Assembly: GCA_046342195.1 (NCBI GenBank)
Contig: JBKDQE010000018.1
Coordinates: 48,846-112,845, forward strand
DNA from: CANHBY01 sp046342195
Lineage (GTDB): Bacteria > Pseudomonadota > Gammaproteobacteria > Burkholderiales > Burkholderiaceae_C
Direction of reading: 5' to 3'
DNA length: 64,000 nt
Shown: piece by piece, positions 25,949 to 34,804 of the stretch
Layout of the letters: each line of letters begins with the position of its first letter
Numbering within the stretch: the stretch's first letter is position 1
The notes under the pieces: generated by a model
What the model was told of the DNA's origin: nothing
Database searches by the model: none
What the model saw: the letters and a program-made list of their open reading frames with translations, nothing else
Position numbers and translations under genes: made by a program

Positions 25949-26917
25949 TCAGCGTAGGCCGCCCCAATCTTTCAAGGCATGCACAAGGCCTGCACCAACA
26001 GAAACCCCAAAATGTTTCGCCAACCGCTCGGCAACATTCTCTTTAGGGGTGTAGTCAATGATGTCCTCAGCTTGAATCACCTCACGCGCAACATGGTCCA
26101 GGTTGCCAAGGCGATCCACCAAACCCATTTCAACAGCCTGCTGGCCACTCCAGTAGAGGCCGCTGAAGGTCTCGGAGTTTTCGCGCAGACGATCCCCGCG
26201 CCCCTCTTTGACCACTGCAATGAACTGAGCGTGAATTTGGTTGAGCATTTTTTGAGTAAAACCACGCTGCTTTTCGTTAAGGGGTGAAAATGGATCGCCG
26301 ATGCCCTTGTTTTCACCTGCGGTCATGAGGCGTCGCTCCACGCCAATTTTTTGCATCAAGCCGGTAAAGCCGAATCCATCCATGAGCACCCCGATAGAGC
26401 CTACAATACTGGCCTTGTCAGTATAAATTTCATCTGCGGCAACCGCAATGTAATAAGCTCCTGAGGCACAAACATCCTCGACTACGGCATAAATTTTTTT
26501 CTGATGCAAGGCCTTCAATCGCTTGATTTCATCGTAGATGATGCCAGCCTGTACCGGGCTTCCGCCGGGCGAATTGATACGCAACACCACAGCTTTGGCT
26601 GCACGGGCTTCGAATGCTTTTTTGATCGCCCCGACAATTTGCTCTGCGTTCACTTCACTGTCGGCTGAAATCTCACCCTGAATTTCGATCAAAGCCGTGT
26701 GAGGGCCGTCAACCGCCACACCATGATGCCCTGATGGCAGAGTGCTCAGCATCGCCAAAAAAACGATAAGCCCGGCCCAAAAAAATCGCGAAACCCACTT
26801 CCAGCGGCGTTCGCGACGACGATCTTGAATCAATTCCTGAACCACCCGCTCGAGACTGGACTCAAGGGTATTTGACACTTGCGGCACCGATAAAGAGGTA
26901 TCAGCCGGGGAACTCAT
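25949..26917 (-). CDS. sppA: Signal peptide peptidase SppA (S49 protease)
   Basis: A membrane-bound serine protease that degrades cleaved signal peptides. The 322-residue protein is a short, single-domain SppA. An N-terminal membrane anchor lies around residues 43-62 (WVSRFFWAGLIVFLAMLST). The ClpP-like core has LRINSPGGSPVQAGIIYDEI, the nucleophile region CASGAYYIAVAADEI, and a general-base lysine candidate in TAGENKGIGDPFSP. AGAGA just upstream supports the start. Its 5' end overlaps the decayed Rieske remnant. The gene order rluC-HAD-(Rieske)-sppA is typical of betaproteobacteria. Confidence 0.94.
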   Translation of the reverse strand: MSSPADTSLSVPQVSNTLESSLERVVQELIQDRRRERRWKWVSRFFWAGLIVFLAMLSTLPSGHHGVAVDGPHTALIEIQGEISADSEVNAEQIVGAIKKAFEARAAKAVVLRINSPGGSPVQAGIIYDEIKRLKALHQKKIYAVVEDVCASGAYYIAVAADEIYTDKASIVGSIGVLMDGFGFTGLMQKIGVERRLMTAGENKGIGDPFSPLNEKQRGFTQKMLNQIHAQFIAVVKEGRGDRLRENSETFSGLYWSGQQAVEMGLVDRLGNLDHVAREVIQAEDIIDYTPKENVAERLAKHFGVSVGAGLVHALKDWGGLR

Positions 26918-27174
26918 AAAAATCTCTTTCTGGGCTCAAAAGCCACGCAAAAAATACTGAAAACCCGATGCAGAGGCCAATGACAGCTGGGGCCTCATCA
27001 GGATGGCGTATGCAACAAAGGAAGAATAACTTGGAAAAAATAGCAAGCGAAGGCCGATAGTTCTTCTCGACCATACCAAACTCGAAAAACCCATGCCGGC
27101 CCATGATCCAACAGATCACCGGGGGCATAGAGTTTGATGGGCCAAGGCCCAGGTGCAAAAGGCTGCTCAGGCAT
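26901..27174 (-). pseudogene. Decayed Rieske (2Fe-2S) protein gene
   Basis: The ATG at 27174 overlaps the HAD stop and opens a frame whose first 45 residues (PIKLYAPGDLLDHGPAWVF, then EELSAFACYF) match the start of small Rieske proteins. It then runs out of frame. In another frame, CIRHPDEAPAVIGLCIG keeps the exact Rieske spacing C-x2-H-x8-G-x-C. The middle of the domain, including the first Cys-His pair, is missing. The remaining length is about 80 codons instead of about 115. I infer an internal deletion plus a frameshift. Its place between the HAD gene and sppA is where intact Rieske genes sit in related genomes. Confidence 0.6.
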
Positions 27175-27829
27175 ATTGCAGCAGCCAGTCATTCAACTCA
27201 GATACAGAATGCGCTACACAAAGGGGTGAATAGACAGCAAACTCTTGGTGGTCATGCGCCCCATAGCTGACGCCCACGCTGGCCGTCTTGGCGCTCATTG
27301 CCATTTGAAGGTCATGGGTGGTATCCCCAATCATCAGTGTCCGCTCAGGGGCCACACCGAACTCACGCATCAGCTCATCCAACATTTGAGGATGAGGCTT
27401 AGAGGCGGTTTCATCGGCCGTTCGCGTGGCATCAAATACACCTTGCAAAGCAACATTTTTCAGAGCCTCATTGAGGCCCCGCCTGGATTTTCCAGTGGCC
27501 ACGGCGAGCCAATGATGACGATCTTTGAGTTGGGTCAACATGGCCAAAGAACCGTCAAAAAGGGACAGTTCATGTTGCTGTCTAAAATAATGGTAACGAT
27601 AACGCGCGCACAGATCTTCCTGACGATCCAGAGGCAGCTCGGGCGCTGCATGGGCCAGAGCCTGCATCAAGCCCAAGCCAATCACGTAACGAGCATCACG
27701 GTCGCTCGGCACTTTGGTGCCAAGGTCTTGGCAGGCCGCCTGAATACTGCGAGTGATCAAAGCAGTGGAATCAAATAAGGTTCCATCCCAATCAAAAACG
27801 ATCAAATCAAATTGGCGACGTCGGCTCAT
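27167..27829 (-). CDS. HAD-superfamily hydrolase (phosphoglycolate phosphatase-like)
   Basis: A 220-residue HAD subfamily IA phosphatase. Motif I is FDWDGTLFDS near residues 12-21, motif II is VATGKSRRGL, and motif III/IV is MIGDTTHDLQMA. A helical cap lies between motifs I and II. Relatives dephosphorylate small metabolites such as phosphoglycolate or act as nucleotidases; the substrate is not evident. It overlaps rluC by four bases, so translation is probably coupled. Its stop overlaps the start of the broken Rieske gene. Confidence 0.9.
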   Translation of the reverse strand: MSRRRQFDLIVFDWDGTLFDSTALITRSIQAACQDLGTKVPSDRDARYVIGLGLMQALAHAAPELPLDRQEDLCARYRYHYFRQQHELSLFDGSLAMLTQLKDRHHWLAVATGKSRRGLNEALKNVALQGVFDATRTADETASKPHPQMLDELMREFGVAPERTLMIGDTTHDLQMAMSAKTASVGVSYGAHDHQEFAVYSPLCVAHSVSELNDWLLQYA

Positions 27830-28878
27830 GGTTGTAAAGCAGCAATCAAAGACTCACATTCTGCCGGCAATGGAGCCAACAGTTCGATATCCTTCAGTGT
27901 GGCAGGGTGCTTGAAGCGCAGTCGCTTGGCATGGAGAAACATTCGAGAAAACGCACATTTGGGCACCTTCTGACCACGACTGATCTCTTTGTTCAGAGAA
28001 AAGTCGCCGTATTTGTCGTCTCCTACGATAGGGCAGCCGCAGGAAGCCAGATGCACCCGAATTTGGTGCGTACGCCCAGTTTTGATAGTGACATCAAGTA
28101 AACTGAATTCAGCCCAAGATTGAACCACACGAACCAGCGTGATAGATCGTAAGCCATTGTCATGATCGGCCGAGACAACCCTGACACGCCGCTCTCCTTG
28201 GGCATCAATATATTTATGCAGTGCCAAATCAATCAGCCTATGACGATCAGGCCAAATTCCCTTCACCAATACTGCATAGGTTTTATCGGTCTGGCGGGCA
28301 CGGAATTGATCCTGAAGGCTGATCAGTGCAGAGCGCTTTTTTGCGACCATCAGCAGGCCCGATGTTTCTTTGTCAAGGCGATGTACCAATTCCAGTAAGC
28401 GGGCTTGCGGTCGGGCACGGCGCAATTGCTCAATCACCCCAAAGCTCACGCCACTGCCGCCGTGAACAGCAACACCTGCGGGTTTATTAATCACCAACAA
28501 ATGCTCGTCTTCATAGATAACCGGAAATTCGCGGCCTGGAACGGCAAGGACGCCAGCGGCTGGGCTGGCCAATCGCACGGGAGGAACCCTTACATCATCA
28601 CCAACGACAAGTCGGGTTTCAGCTGACGCCCGCCCCTTATTGACCCGAACCTCACCACTTCGAATCACCCGGTATAGGTGTGTTTTGGGCACCCCCTTGA
28701 GGTGTCGAATGAGAAAATTGTCGAGTCGCTGGCCCTGGGAATTTTCATCAACCCTCATATGCCGCACGGTTGGCGCTGATTTTTGGGTGGGTTCATCCGT
28801 CTGACTATATTTTTCAGGCTTTTTCAGCTTGGTTTTGGCGCCTATAATGTTCTTCACTGCTTGTTTGCCAATGGTCAT
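27826..28878 (-). CDS. rluC: 23S rRNA pseudouridine synthase RluC/RluD family
   Basis: A 350-residue pseudouridine synthase. An S4 RNA-binding domain (residues about 50-110, QRLDNFLIRHLKG) precedes the catalytic domain, where the active-site aspartate lies in LVHRLDKETSGLLMV. The HQIRVHLASCGCPIVGD motif is also intact. The unusual first 40 residues are lysine-rich and poorly conserved; no better internal start was found. It lies divergent to rne, across 663 bases, the standard arrangement in proteobacteria. RluC rather than RluD is inferred from that neighbourhood. Confidence 0.9.
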   Translation of the reverse strand: MTIGKQAVKNIIGAKTKLKKPEKYSQTDEPTQKSAPTVRHMRVDENSQGQRLDNFLIRHLKGVPKTHLYRVIRSGEVRVNKGRASAETRLVVGDDVRVPPVRLASPAAGVLAVPGREFPVIYEDEHLLVINKPAGVAVHGGSGVSFGVIEQLRRARPQARLLELVHRLDKETSGLLMVAKKRSALISLQDQFRARQTDKTYAVLVKGIWPDRHRLIDLALHKYIDAQGERRVRVVSADHDNGLRSITLVRVVQSWAEFSLLDVTIKTGRTHQIRVHLASCGCPIVGDDKYGDFSLNKEISRGQKVPKCAFSRMFLHAKRLRFKHPATLKDIELLAPLPAECESLIAALQP

Positions 28879-29083
28879 GAATTTGTCAGAGTTTAATGTC
28901 GTGATGAAGATGTGTGTGAAGAACCTTCAGCAAATCATACCCATTGCAAACAGTGGCACCCAAGTCAAGGAATCTTTGCAAAACTGATCTCCAATGATCA
29001 AGCCTTGTTCACGGAATCGAACAATCCTGTGAGGCATTTTGCAGAAGCTCCAGGGCTTGGATCAAGGTGATGCAACGCATCAG

Positions 29084-29130
29084 TTTCAAAATAAGCGCCT
29101 GGCTTTTCACAAGGAGGCGCGGTTTTGAAA
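29084..29130 (+). promoter_or_regulatory. Structured hairpin in the rne leader, enclosing a Shine-Dalgarno
   Basis: TTTCAAAA (29084-29091) pairs perfectly with TTTTGAAA (29123-29130), and GCGCCT (29095-29100) with AGGCGC (29115-29120), with a 3x2 internal loop and a 14-base terminal loop. A consensus AAGGAGG (29111-29117) is partly within the stem. RNase E autoregulates through leader hairpins in enterobacteria, so this could be an equivalent; that link is inference. The rest of the 663-base rluC-rne gap shows no other supported feature. Confidence 0.5.
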
Positions 29131-29169
29131 TTATTGCGGCAGAGCAAACGACTGTTTGAACCCCAATAA
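29125..29169 (+). CDS. Possible 14-codon leader peptide before rne
   Basis: A TTG start lies seven bases after a perfect AAGGAGG and opens a 14-codon frame (MKLLRQSKRLFEPQ) ending in TAA at 29167-29169. The ribosome site and start are tied up in the hairpin at 29084-29130. Spacing and ribosome-site strength are better than for many real genes, but such a short frame could arise by chance. If translated, it could couple ribosome occupancy to folding or stability of the rne leader. Confidence 0.3.
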   Translation: MKLLRQSKRLFEPQ

Positions 29170-29541
29170 AGGTTTTCAAGGTTGAAGCACTCCAGAGCCA
29201 TTCAAGCCTCTTTCTTTGGTGCTTCCTCCAGCGTCAAGTGACTCCAGCGGATGTTAAATTCAGCGTCGATCCCTTCCTTCTTCACCCAAAACCTCCAGCG
29301 ATCCAATGCACCGCTGCAGGCTCAATGGAGAAATGAAAGGAAATGATCAAACTGATTCATGAGCCTTGGCTCGTTCCCTCCATCTGGCTTAAACACCTCC
29401 ACGCGCGCGCCAACGCTGATCTCAGCAGGTCAATTGACTATTTGAGTCTCAGTCCAGGGCGACACCCTTCTGGTTCATTTTCGTTTCTCGTGCATCGGTT
29501 CAACGATGTACACGGCCCACGCCGTCACAAAAGGATTGAAA

Positions 29542-32445
29542 ATGAAGCGCATGTTGATCAATGCAACGCAACCCGAAGAGCGTCGCCTCGCCATCGTCGA
29601 TGGCCAAAAGCTCCTGGACTTCGAAACCGAAATTGAAGGCCGGGAGCAACGCAAGGGAAACATTTATAAAGCCATCGTCACTCGAATCGAGCCCTCTCTA
29701 GAGGCTTGTTTCGTAGACTACGGAGAAGACCGGCATGGCTTTTTACCTTTCAAAGAAATTTCGCGGCAGTATTTCCGTGAAGGCATCAGTGTTCGTGATG
29801 CCCGCATCCAAGACGTCATCTCTCATGGCCAGGATCTCCTGATTCAAGTCGAAAAGGAAGAGCGTGGCAACAAAGGGGCGGCCCTCACCACCTTCATCAG
29901 CCTGGCAGGTCGCTATCTGGTCTTGATGCCCAATAACCCCCGTGGTGGTGGCGTCAGCCGGCGTATTGAGGGGGAGGATCGCGAAGAACTCAAAGAAAAT
30001 CTTGAGCAACTCAAGTATCCTCAAGGGATGAGCCTCATCGCTCGAACCGCAGGTATTGGCCGATCGGTCGATGAGCTCCAATGGGACTTGAACTACATGC
30101 TCAAACTCTGGGCCGCGATTGACGGTGCTGCCAAGGCGGGCAAAGGGGCTTTTTTGATTTACCAGGAATCTTCCTTGGTAATTCGCTCAATTCGAGATTA
30201 CTTCACAGCCGATGTCGCCGAAATCCTCATCGACACCGATGATATTTTCGATCAAGCTTCACAATTCATGAACCATGTGATGCCAGAATCGGCTCAAAAG
30301 GTCAAACGCTACCGAGATGATGCGCCTCTGTTCAGCCGCTTTCAAATCGAGCACCAGATCGAAACAGCTTTTTCCCGTACAGTGAATCTACCCTCGGGTG
30401 GAGCCATCGTGATCGACCATACCGAAGCCCTGGTGTCGGTCGATGTCAACAGCGCCCGCTCCACACGTGGCAGCGATGTTGAAGAAACGGCCACCCGCAC
30501 CAACCTTGAAGCGGCTGACGAAATTGCCCGCCAAATGCGACTGCGCGACCTCGGCGGATTGATCGTTGTCGATTTTATCGACATGGATGAATCACGCAAT
30601 CGGCGTGAGGTTGAAAATCGACTCCGGGATGCCCTGCGCCCTGATCGCGCCCGTGTTCAGTTCAGCAGCATCAGCAAGTTTGGTCTCCTTGAACTCAGTC
30701 GGCAGCGTCTGCGCCCTGCCCTCAGTGAAGGCAGCCACGTCACCTGCCCACGTTGCAACGGCACTGGCCATATTCGCGACACGGAATCAAGTGCGCTACA
30801 AATCTTGCGCATGGTTCAAGAAGAATCCATGAAGGACAACACTGCTGCCGTTCATGTTCAGGTACCTGTTGAAGTCACTAGTTTTCTCCTCAACGAAAAG
30901 CGCACCGAAATCACCAAAATCGAACTCAAGCAGCGCGTTACTGTTCTTCTGGTGCCCAATAAAAATCTCGAGACGCCCAACTATCGTTTAGAAAGAATGC
31001 GCCACGACGACCCTCGCCTGGAAAATTTGCAGGCCAGTTATAAGATGATCGATGAGCCCGAAGAGATGATCGGCATCACCCGACGCAAGGACTTGATTGA
31101 TAAAACACGTCCGAAGCAAGAGCCGATCATCAAGGGGTTGCTACCCGAAACACCGGCTCCTGTAATCACTGCCAAGGTGAACGAGCCGGTTACAGCAGCC
31201 CTTGCGGACTCAGCCCGGTCTGGCTCTGGCGGTGGATTTTTTGGCTGGATCAAGAAACTTTTCGCGACATCAGAAACCCATCCTCCCACAGCACCCGCAC
31301 CACAGTCAGCTTCCGAGTTAATCCTGGAAACATCGGCGCGGAGCTCGCGTGGGCCTCATCCAGCTCGTGCAGAACGAAGCGAGCGAGGTCTTCGCCAAGG
31401 GCGAGCCAACGGTCGTCGTGATAATCGGGACTATACCGAGCGTCAAGATACCCGCTCACTCCGTCATGCACCTTCAGAAGTTGATGAAGCAGGTGGTAAC
31501 GTATCGAAGGTCTCGGTCACCACCGAGACTTCTGGCCAAGAACGCAGTCATGGCCAGCGCTCAAGGCATGAGCGTGAACCTCGCCCCACACAAGAGGTCA
31601 GAACTCTGCTCCAAAGCCCTGAAACCGTGATGCAATCCGTGGATGACCACTCATTCGCCGATACTCAGCCTAATCTGAACTTCCAAGAATCTGCAGAAAA
31701 TAACCAAGGTCAGTCCAGCAGCAGTAGTATTCGACGCCGACGCAGGGGCAGAACAGTCCGCCATCATCCCGAATTCATCAGTCATGCTCATGAGGAGCCT
31801 GCATTAACATTAGCATCTAAGGCCCCTCCTGCGGCTCCGATCCCCTCAGAATCGACCAAGACTGAATCAAGGGAAGAAGCCTCAGATCAAGGGCTTACCG
31901 GTATCGGTATTGCTGAGTCATCAGAGCTGCGCGAGGGAGGGCGACGCCGAGGGCGTGGCAGAGATCGCTTCAGAAAAAATAAAGCGCCTGCTGAAGCAGC
32001 ATTTGTAACCTCTGAGAGCATGAGCTTTGAAGCCAGCCCAGAAACTCCTCTGCAGTTGCCTGATGAATTGGCTTCAGTATCTTCTGCCCCTGAGTCTGCG
32101 GCGATTGATTTGGGTCAGCCAGTGACACAACAGATAGAGGCACTGGAATCAGTGGCCTCTGTCTCGCCCGCGCCCAATATTTCAGCCCCTTTCTTGCTGC
32201 CTACCGCTTCATTAACTGCTCTGGTAGCCGAGGCTGGGCTGGAGTGGATTCAATCGGATGCAGAAAAAATTCGTCAGGCTCAAGAAGCGATGTCTCAAGA
32301 GCCTCCGTCTATTCGCAGACCCCGCGAACCCAAGCCGATCATTCTTCAAGACTCGGGGCCACTGATTCTCGTTGAAACACGACGAGACCTGAGTCAAGTC
32401 AAGCTGCCTTTTGAGTCTTCTGAATCTCAGCATTCAAGCTTGTAA
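29542..32445 (+). CDS. rne: Ribonuclease E
   Basis: The endonuclease that organises the RNA degradosome and initiates mRNA decay and tRNA/rRNA processing. The 967-residue protein starts at 29542 (MKRMLINATQ) with AAGGA upstream; a start at 29506 would add 12 foreign residues. An S1 domain lies at residues about 38-120 (IYKAIVTRIEPSLEACFVDY). The DNase-I-like catalytic site has VDVNSARSTRG and VDFIDMDESRNR, and the zinc link is CPRCNGTG. From about residue 540 on, the protein is disordered, with arginine-rich patches (SIRRRRRGRTVRHHPE, GGRRRGRGRDRFRK) and acidic/Pro-Ala spacers, as expected for the scaffold half. Confidence 0.96.
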   Translation: MKRMLINATQPEERRLAIVDGQKLLDFETEIEGREQRKGNIYKAIVTRIEPSLEACFVDYGEDRHGFLPFKEISRQYFREGISVRDARIQDVISHGQDLLIQVEKEERGNKGAALTTFISLAGRYLVLMPNNPRGGGVSRRIEGEDREELKENLEQLKYPQGMSLIARTAGIGRSVDELQWDLNYMLKLWAAIDGAAKAGKGAFLIYQESSLVIRSIRDYFTADVAEILIDTDDIFDQASQFMNHVMPESAQKVKRYRDDAPLFSRFQIEHQIETAFSRTVNLPSGGAIVIDHTEALVSVDVNSARSTRGSDVEETATRTNLEAADEIARQMRLRDLGGLIVVDFIDMDESRNRREVENRLRDALRPDRARVQFSSISKFGLLELSRQRLRPALSEGSHVTCPRCNGTGHIRDTESSALQILRMVQEESMKDNTAAVHVQVPVEVTSFLLNEKRTEITKIELKQRVTVLLVPNKNLETPNYRLERMRHDDPRLENLQASYKMIDEPEEMIGITRRKDLIDKTRPKQEPIIKGLLPETPAPVITAKVNEPVTAALADSARSGSGGGFFGWIKKLFATSETHPPTAPAPQSASELILETSARSSRGPHPARAERSERGLRQGRANGRRDNRDYTERQDTRSLRHAPSEVDEAGGNVSKVSVTTETSGQERSHGQRSRHEREPRPTQEVRTLLQSPETVMQSVDDHSFADTQPNLNFQESAENNQGQSSSSSIRRRRRGRTVRHHPEFISHAHEEPALTLASKAPPAAPIPSESTKTESREEASDQGLTGIGIAESSELREGGRRRGRGRDRFRKNKAPAEAAFVTSESMSFEASPETPLQLPDELASVSSAPESAAIDLGQPVTQQIEALESVASVSPAPNISAPFLLPTASLTALVAEAGLEWIQSDAEKIRQAQEAMSQEPPSIRRPREPKPIILQDSGPLILVETRRDLSQVKLPFESSESQHSSL

Positions 32446-32462
32446 ACCACAGATAGCAGCGC

Positions 32463-32513
32463 TGCGGGCCCAAGAAGGGAGCTTCTTTATCGACCCAATA
32501 ACACGGGCCCGCA
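32463..32513. terminator. Two-tier hairpin between convergent rne and nagZ
   Basis: TGCGGGCCC (32463-32471) is a perfect complement of GGGCCCGCA (32505-32513). Inside it, AAGAAG (32472-32477) pairs with CTTCTT (32482-32487). It fills the gap between two convergent genes and could stop transcription in both directions, but lacks a clear T-tract, so it is not a canonical intrinsic terminator. Confidence 0.45.
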
Positions 32514-32529
32514 TCACTGACAAAAAACT

Positions 32530-33597
32530 TCAGGGCAAACAAGCCAAAGCACGTTGATACCAAGGTGAATACATCAGCTTATCCCAGGGTAATGGGGCCG
32601 ATGAAGGTAACAGGTGCATGCGGCGACGCTCGCTATCGGCATTGGCCCGCCATAAGCCATCATCCAGTGCCTTGGCAAGGCCATCAAGCAGTTCATCTAC
32701 TGGTTTGCCCTCCCCGACAGATTGATTGCACAATAACACCAAATCGCAACCAGCATTCAAAGCCACTGTGGCAGCCCGGGCATAGCTCACCACTTGGCTA
32801 TCAACCCGGCGGGCACCTTCCATACTGAGATCATCGCTAAAAATAGCCCCGGTAAATCCAAGTTTAGCGCGCAAGGTCTCCTGAAGCCAGACCCGGGAAA
32901 AACCAGCAGGCCTGCTGTCCACTTTGGGGTAAATCACATGCGCTGGCATCACGCCAGACAACGTGGTACTGAGCCATTCATAGGGCTTGGCATCATCAGC
33001 CAAAATCGCCTTGAGGCTACGCTGATCAATGGGAATATCAACATGACTATCGGCTTTGACGTAACCATGGCCCGGGAAATGTTTTCCGCAGTTGAGCATG
33101 CCTGCCTGCAGCAGCCCATGCATCAAGCTCTTGGCCAACATTGTCACGACGCGGGCATCACGATGAAATGAGCGATCACCAATCACGCTGCTACTGCCAA
33201 AATCCAGATCCAACACCGGGGTAAAACTCAGGTCAACACCGCAGGAACGCAGCTCTGCTCCCAACACATAACCAGCCGCACTGGCTGCATCGGTTGCTTT
33301 CAGAGCGTCTTTCATCCAGAGATTGCCCAGCTTCTGCATGGCAGGAAGATGCGTAAAACCATCGGTTCGGAATCGTTGTACACGGCCGCCTTCATGATCA
33401 ACGCAAATAAGCACATCAGGCCGAATAGATTTGATTTCAGCAGTCAGGTCAGTCAAATGCTGGCGGTCTTTCCAGTTGCGACCAAAAAGAATGATCCCAC
33501 CTGTCAATGGATTTTGCAGCCGACGACGGTCATCAGACGACAAAGTGACACCTGCAATATCCAGAACAACAGGGGCATGTAAAGGACGATGAGTCAT
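32530..33597 (-). CDS. nagZ: Beta-N-acetylhexosaminidase NagZ
   Basis: A cytosolic glycoside hydrolase family 3 enzyme that removes GlcNAc from anhydromuropeptides in peptidoglycan recycling. The 355-residue protein shows LICVDHEGGRVQRFR, the GH3 signature NCGKHFPGHGYVKADSHVDIP with the conserved histidine loop, and the nucleophile-aspartate region GAIFSDDLSMEGA. Length and motifs are normal for NagZ. It is last in the tight recO-pdxJ-acpS-nagZ operon, overlapping acpS by four bases. Confidence 0.96.
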   Translation of the reverse strand: MTHRPLHAPVVLDIAGVTLSSDDRRRLQNPLTGGIILFGRNWKDRQHLTDLTAEIKSIRPDVLICVDHEGGRVQRFRTDGFTHLPAMQKLGNLWMKDALKATDAASAAGYVLGAELRSCGVDLSFTPVLDLDFGSSSVIGDRSFHRDARVVTMLAKSLMHGLLQAGMLNCGKHFPGHGYVKADSHVDIPIDQRSLKAILADDAKPYEWLSTTLSGVMPAHVIYPKVDSRPAGFSRVWLQETLRAKLGFTGAIFSDDLSMEGARRVDSQVVSYARAATVALNAGCDLVLLCNQSVGEGKPVDELLDGLAKALDDGLWRANADSERRRMHLLPSSAPLPWDKLMYSPWYQRALACLP

Positions 33598-33992
33598 GAG
33601 TTCTTTCGTTCAACCACCACAAAGCTGGCAGCATAGTCGTTTTCATCAGAGACGCTGACGTGGCCGAGCAGGTGATGCTGCTCGAACCATGTGGCCAATT
33701 CATCATGCAGCTGTAAATAAGGCTGGCCAGTGGTTTGATTGAGAATTTCACAACAGCGCCAAGTCATGGGAGCACGCAAACCCAGACCGACGGCCTTGGA
33801 AAAAGCTTCTTTGGCGGAAAAACGAGTGGCAAGGTAATTCAAGCCCTTGCCTGGTGCGAAAGCCTCACGACGCTCATAAACCTGCCACTCGGAGGGGCCC
33901 AAAATACGCTTGGCAAAACGGACACCATGCCGATCGAGAGCAGCCTGAATACGGTGAATTTGACAGAGGTCTGTACCTATACCATAAATCAT
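33594..33992 (-). CDS. acpS: Holo-[acyl-carrier-protein] synthase
   Basis: A small phosphopantetheinyl transferase that converts apo-ACP to holo-ACP with coenzyme A. The 132-residue protein has the two family motifs, GIGTDLCQIHRIQ at the N-terminus (Mg-binding aspartate) and RFSAKEAFSKAVGLGLR in the middle. It starts two bases after the pdxJ stop and overlaps nagZ, consistent with one polycistronic message. Confidence 0.96.
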   Translation of the reverse strand: MIYGIGTDLCQIHRIQAALDRHGVRFAKRILGPSEWQVYERREAFAPGKGLNYLATRFSAKEAFSKAVGLGLRAPMTWRCCEILNQTTGQPYLQLHDELATWFEQHHLLGHVSVSDENDYAASFVVVERKNS

Positions 33993-33994
33993 CT

Positions 33995-34804
33995 TTACTC
34001 ACCTTGCAAAGGGTGAGCCGAGGCCATGACCCGGAGGTAAGCCTGCACCGTTGAAGCCATTCCCATATCGAGGGCGTCAGCCACCAGAGCATGGCCAATC
34101 GAAACCTCAGACACGCCCGGTACCGCTTTCAAAAAATGAGCCAGATTGTGGCGATTCAAATCATGACCGGCATGAACCCGCAGCCCCTCACCCAAAGCTG
34201 CTTCGGCGGCCATCACATAATTATCCAAAACCCGAGAGCCGTCGAGGCTACCATAAGCTCTGGCATAGTTCTCGGTGTAAAGCTCTACCCGATCTGCCCC
34301 TGTGGCGCGCGCAGCAGCCATTACATGAGGTAAAGGGTCCATGAACAAGCTTACACGCAAGCCCCATGATTGAGCCTGAGCAATCAAAGGCTTTAATCGT
34401 GCCATATCTTGGGGCAGATTCCATCCATGATCAGAAGTGGATTGTTCCACACCATCGGGAACAAAGGTGCACTGATGCACTGGCAATCCTTGCTCGACCA
34501 GAGCTTGTAGAACCTCCATGAGGTTGTGTAGCGGGTTGCCCTCGATATTGAACTCAGCCTGAGGCCAATCTTTCATGAGAATACCCAACTCCAATACATC
34601 AGCAAAACGAATATGACGACCATCTGGACGCGGGTGAACGGTGATTCCATGAGCTCCAGCTTTTAAGGCATGGGTGGCTGCGACAGTCACACTCGGGATG
34701 CCCAAGGTGCGTGTATTACGCAGCAAAGCCACCTTATTCACGTTCACCGATAAAGCGGTAGAATTTTGGCGCCCTGATAGTCCAGCACTGATCAAAGGGT
34801 TCAT
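33995..34804 (-). CDS. pdxJ: Pyridoxine 5'-phosphate synthase
   Basis: A TIM-barrel enzyme that condenses 1-deoxyxylulose 5-phosphate with 3-amino-2-oxopropyl phosphate to give pyridoxine 5'-phosphate. The 269-residue protein shows VNVNKVALLRNTR near the N-terminus, the phosphate/substrate loop HGITVHPRPDGRHI, FNIEGNP, and the C-terminal EVSIGHALVADAL. It is slightly longer than usual at the N-terminus (MNPLISAGLSGRQN), but its ATG overlaps the recO stop, supporting this start. Confidence 0.96.
   Translation of the reverse strand: MNPLISAGLSGRQNSTALSVNVNKVALLRNTRTLGIPSVTVAATHALKAGAHGITVHPRPDGRHIRFADVLELGILMKDWPQAEFNIEGNPLHNLMEVLQALVEQGLPVHQCTFVPDGVEQSTSDHGWNLPQDMARLKPLIAQAQSWGLRVSLFMDPLPHVMAAARATGADRVELYTENYARAYGSLDGSRVLDNYVMAAEAALGEGLRVHAGHDLNRHNLAHFLKAVPGVSEVSIGHALVADALDMGMASTVQAYLRVMASAHPLQGE

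Noticed and set aside
28998..29201. 67-codon minus-strand frame in the rne leader
   Set aside because: No ribosome site or similarity; it overlaps the hairpin that better explains the sequence.
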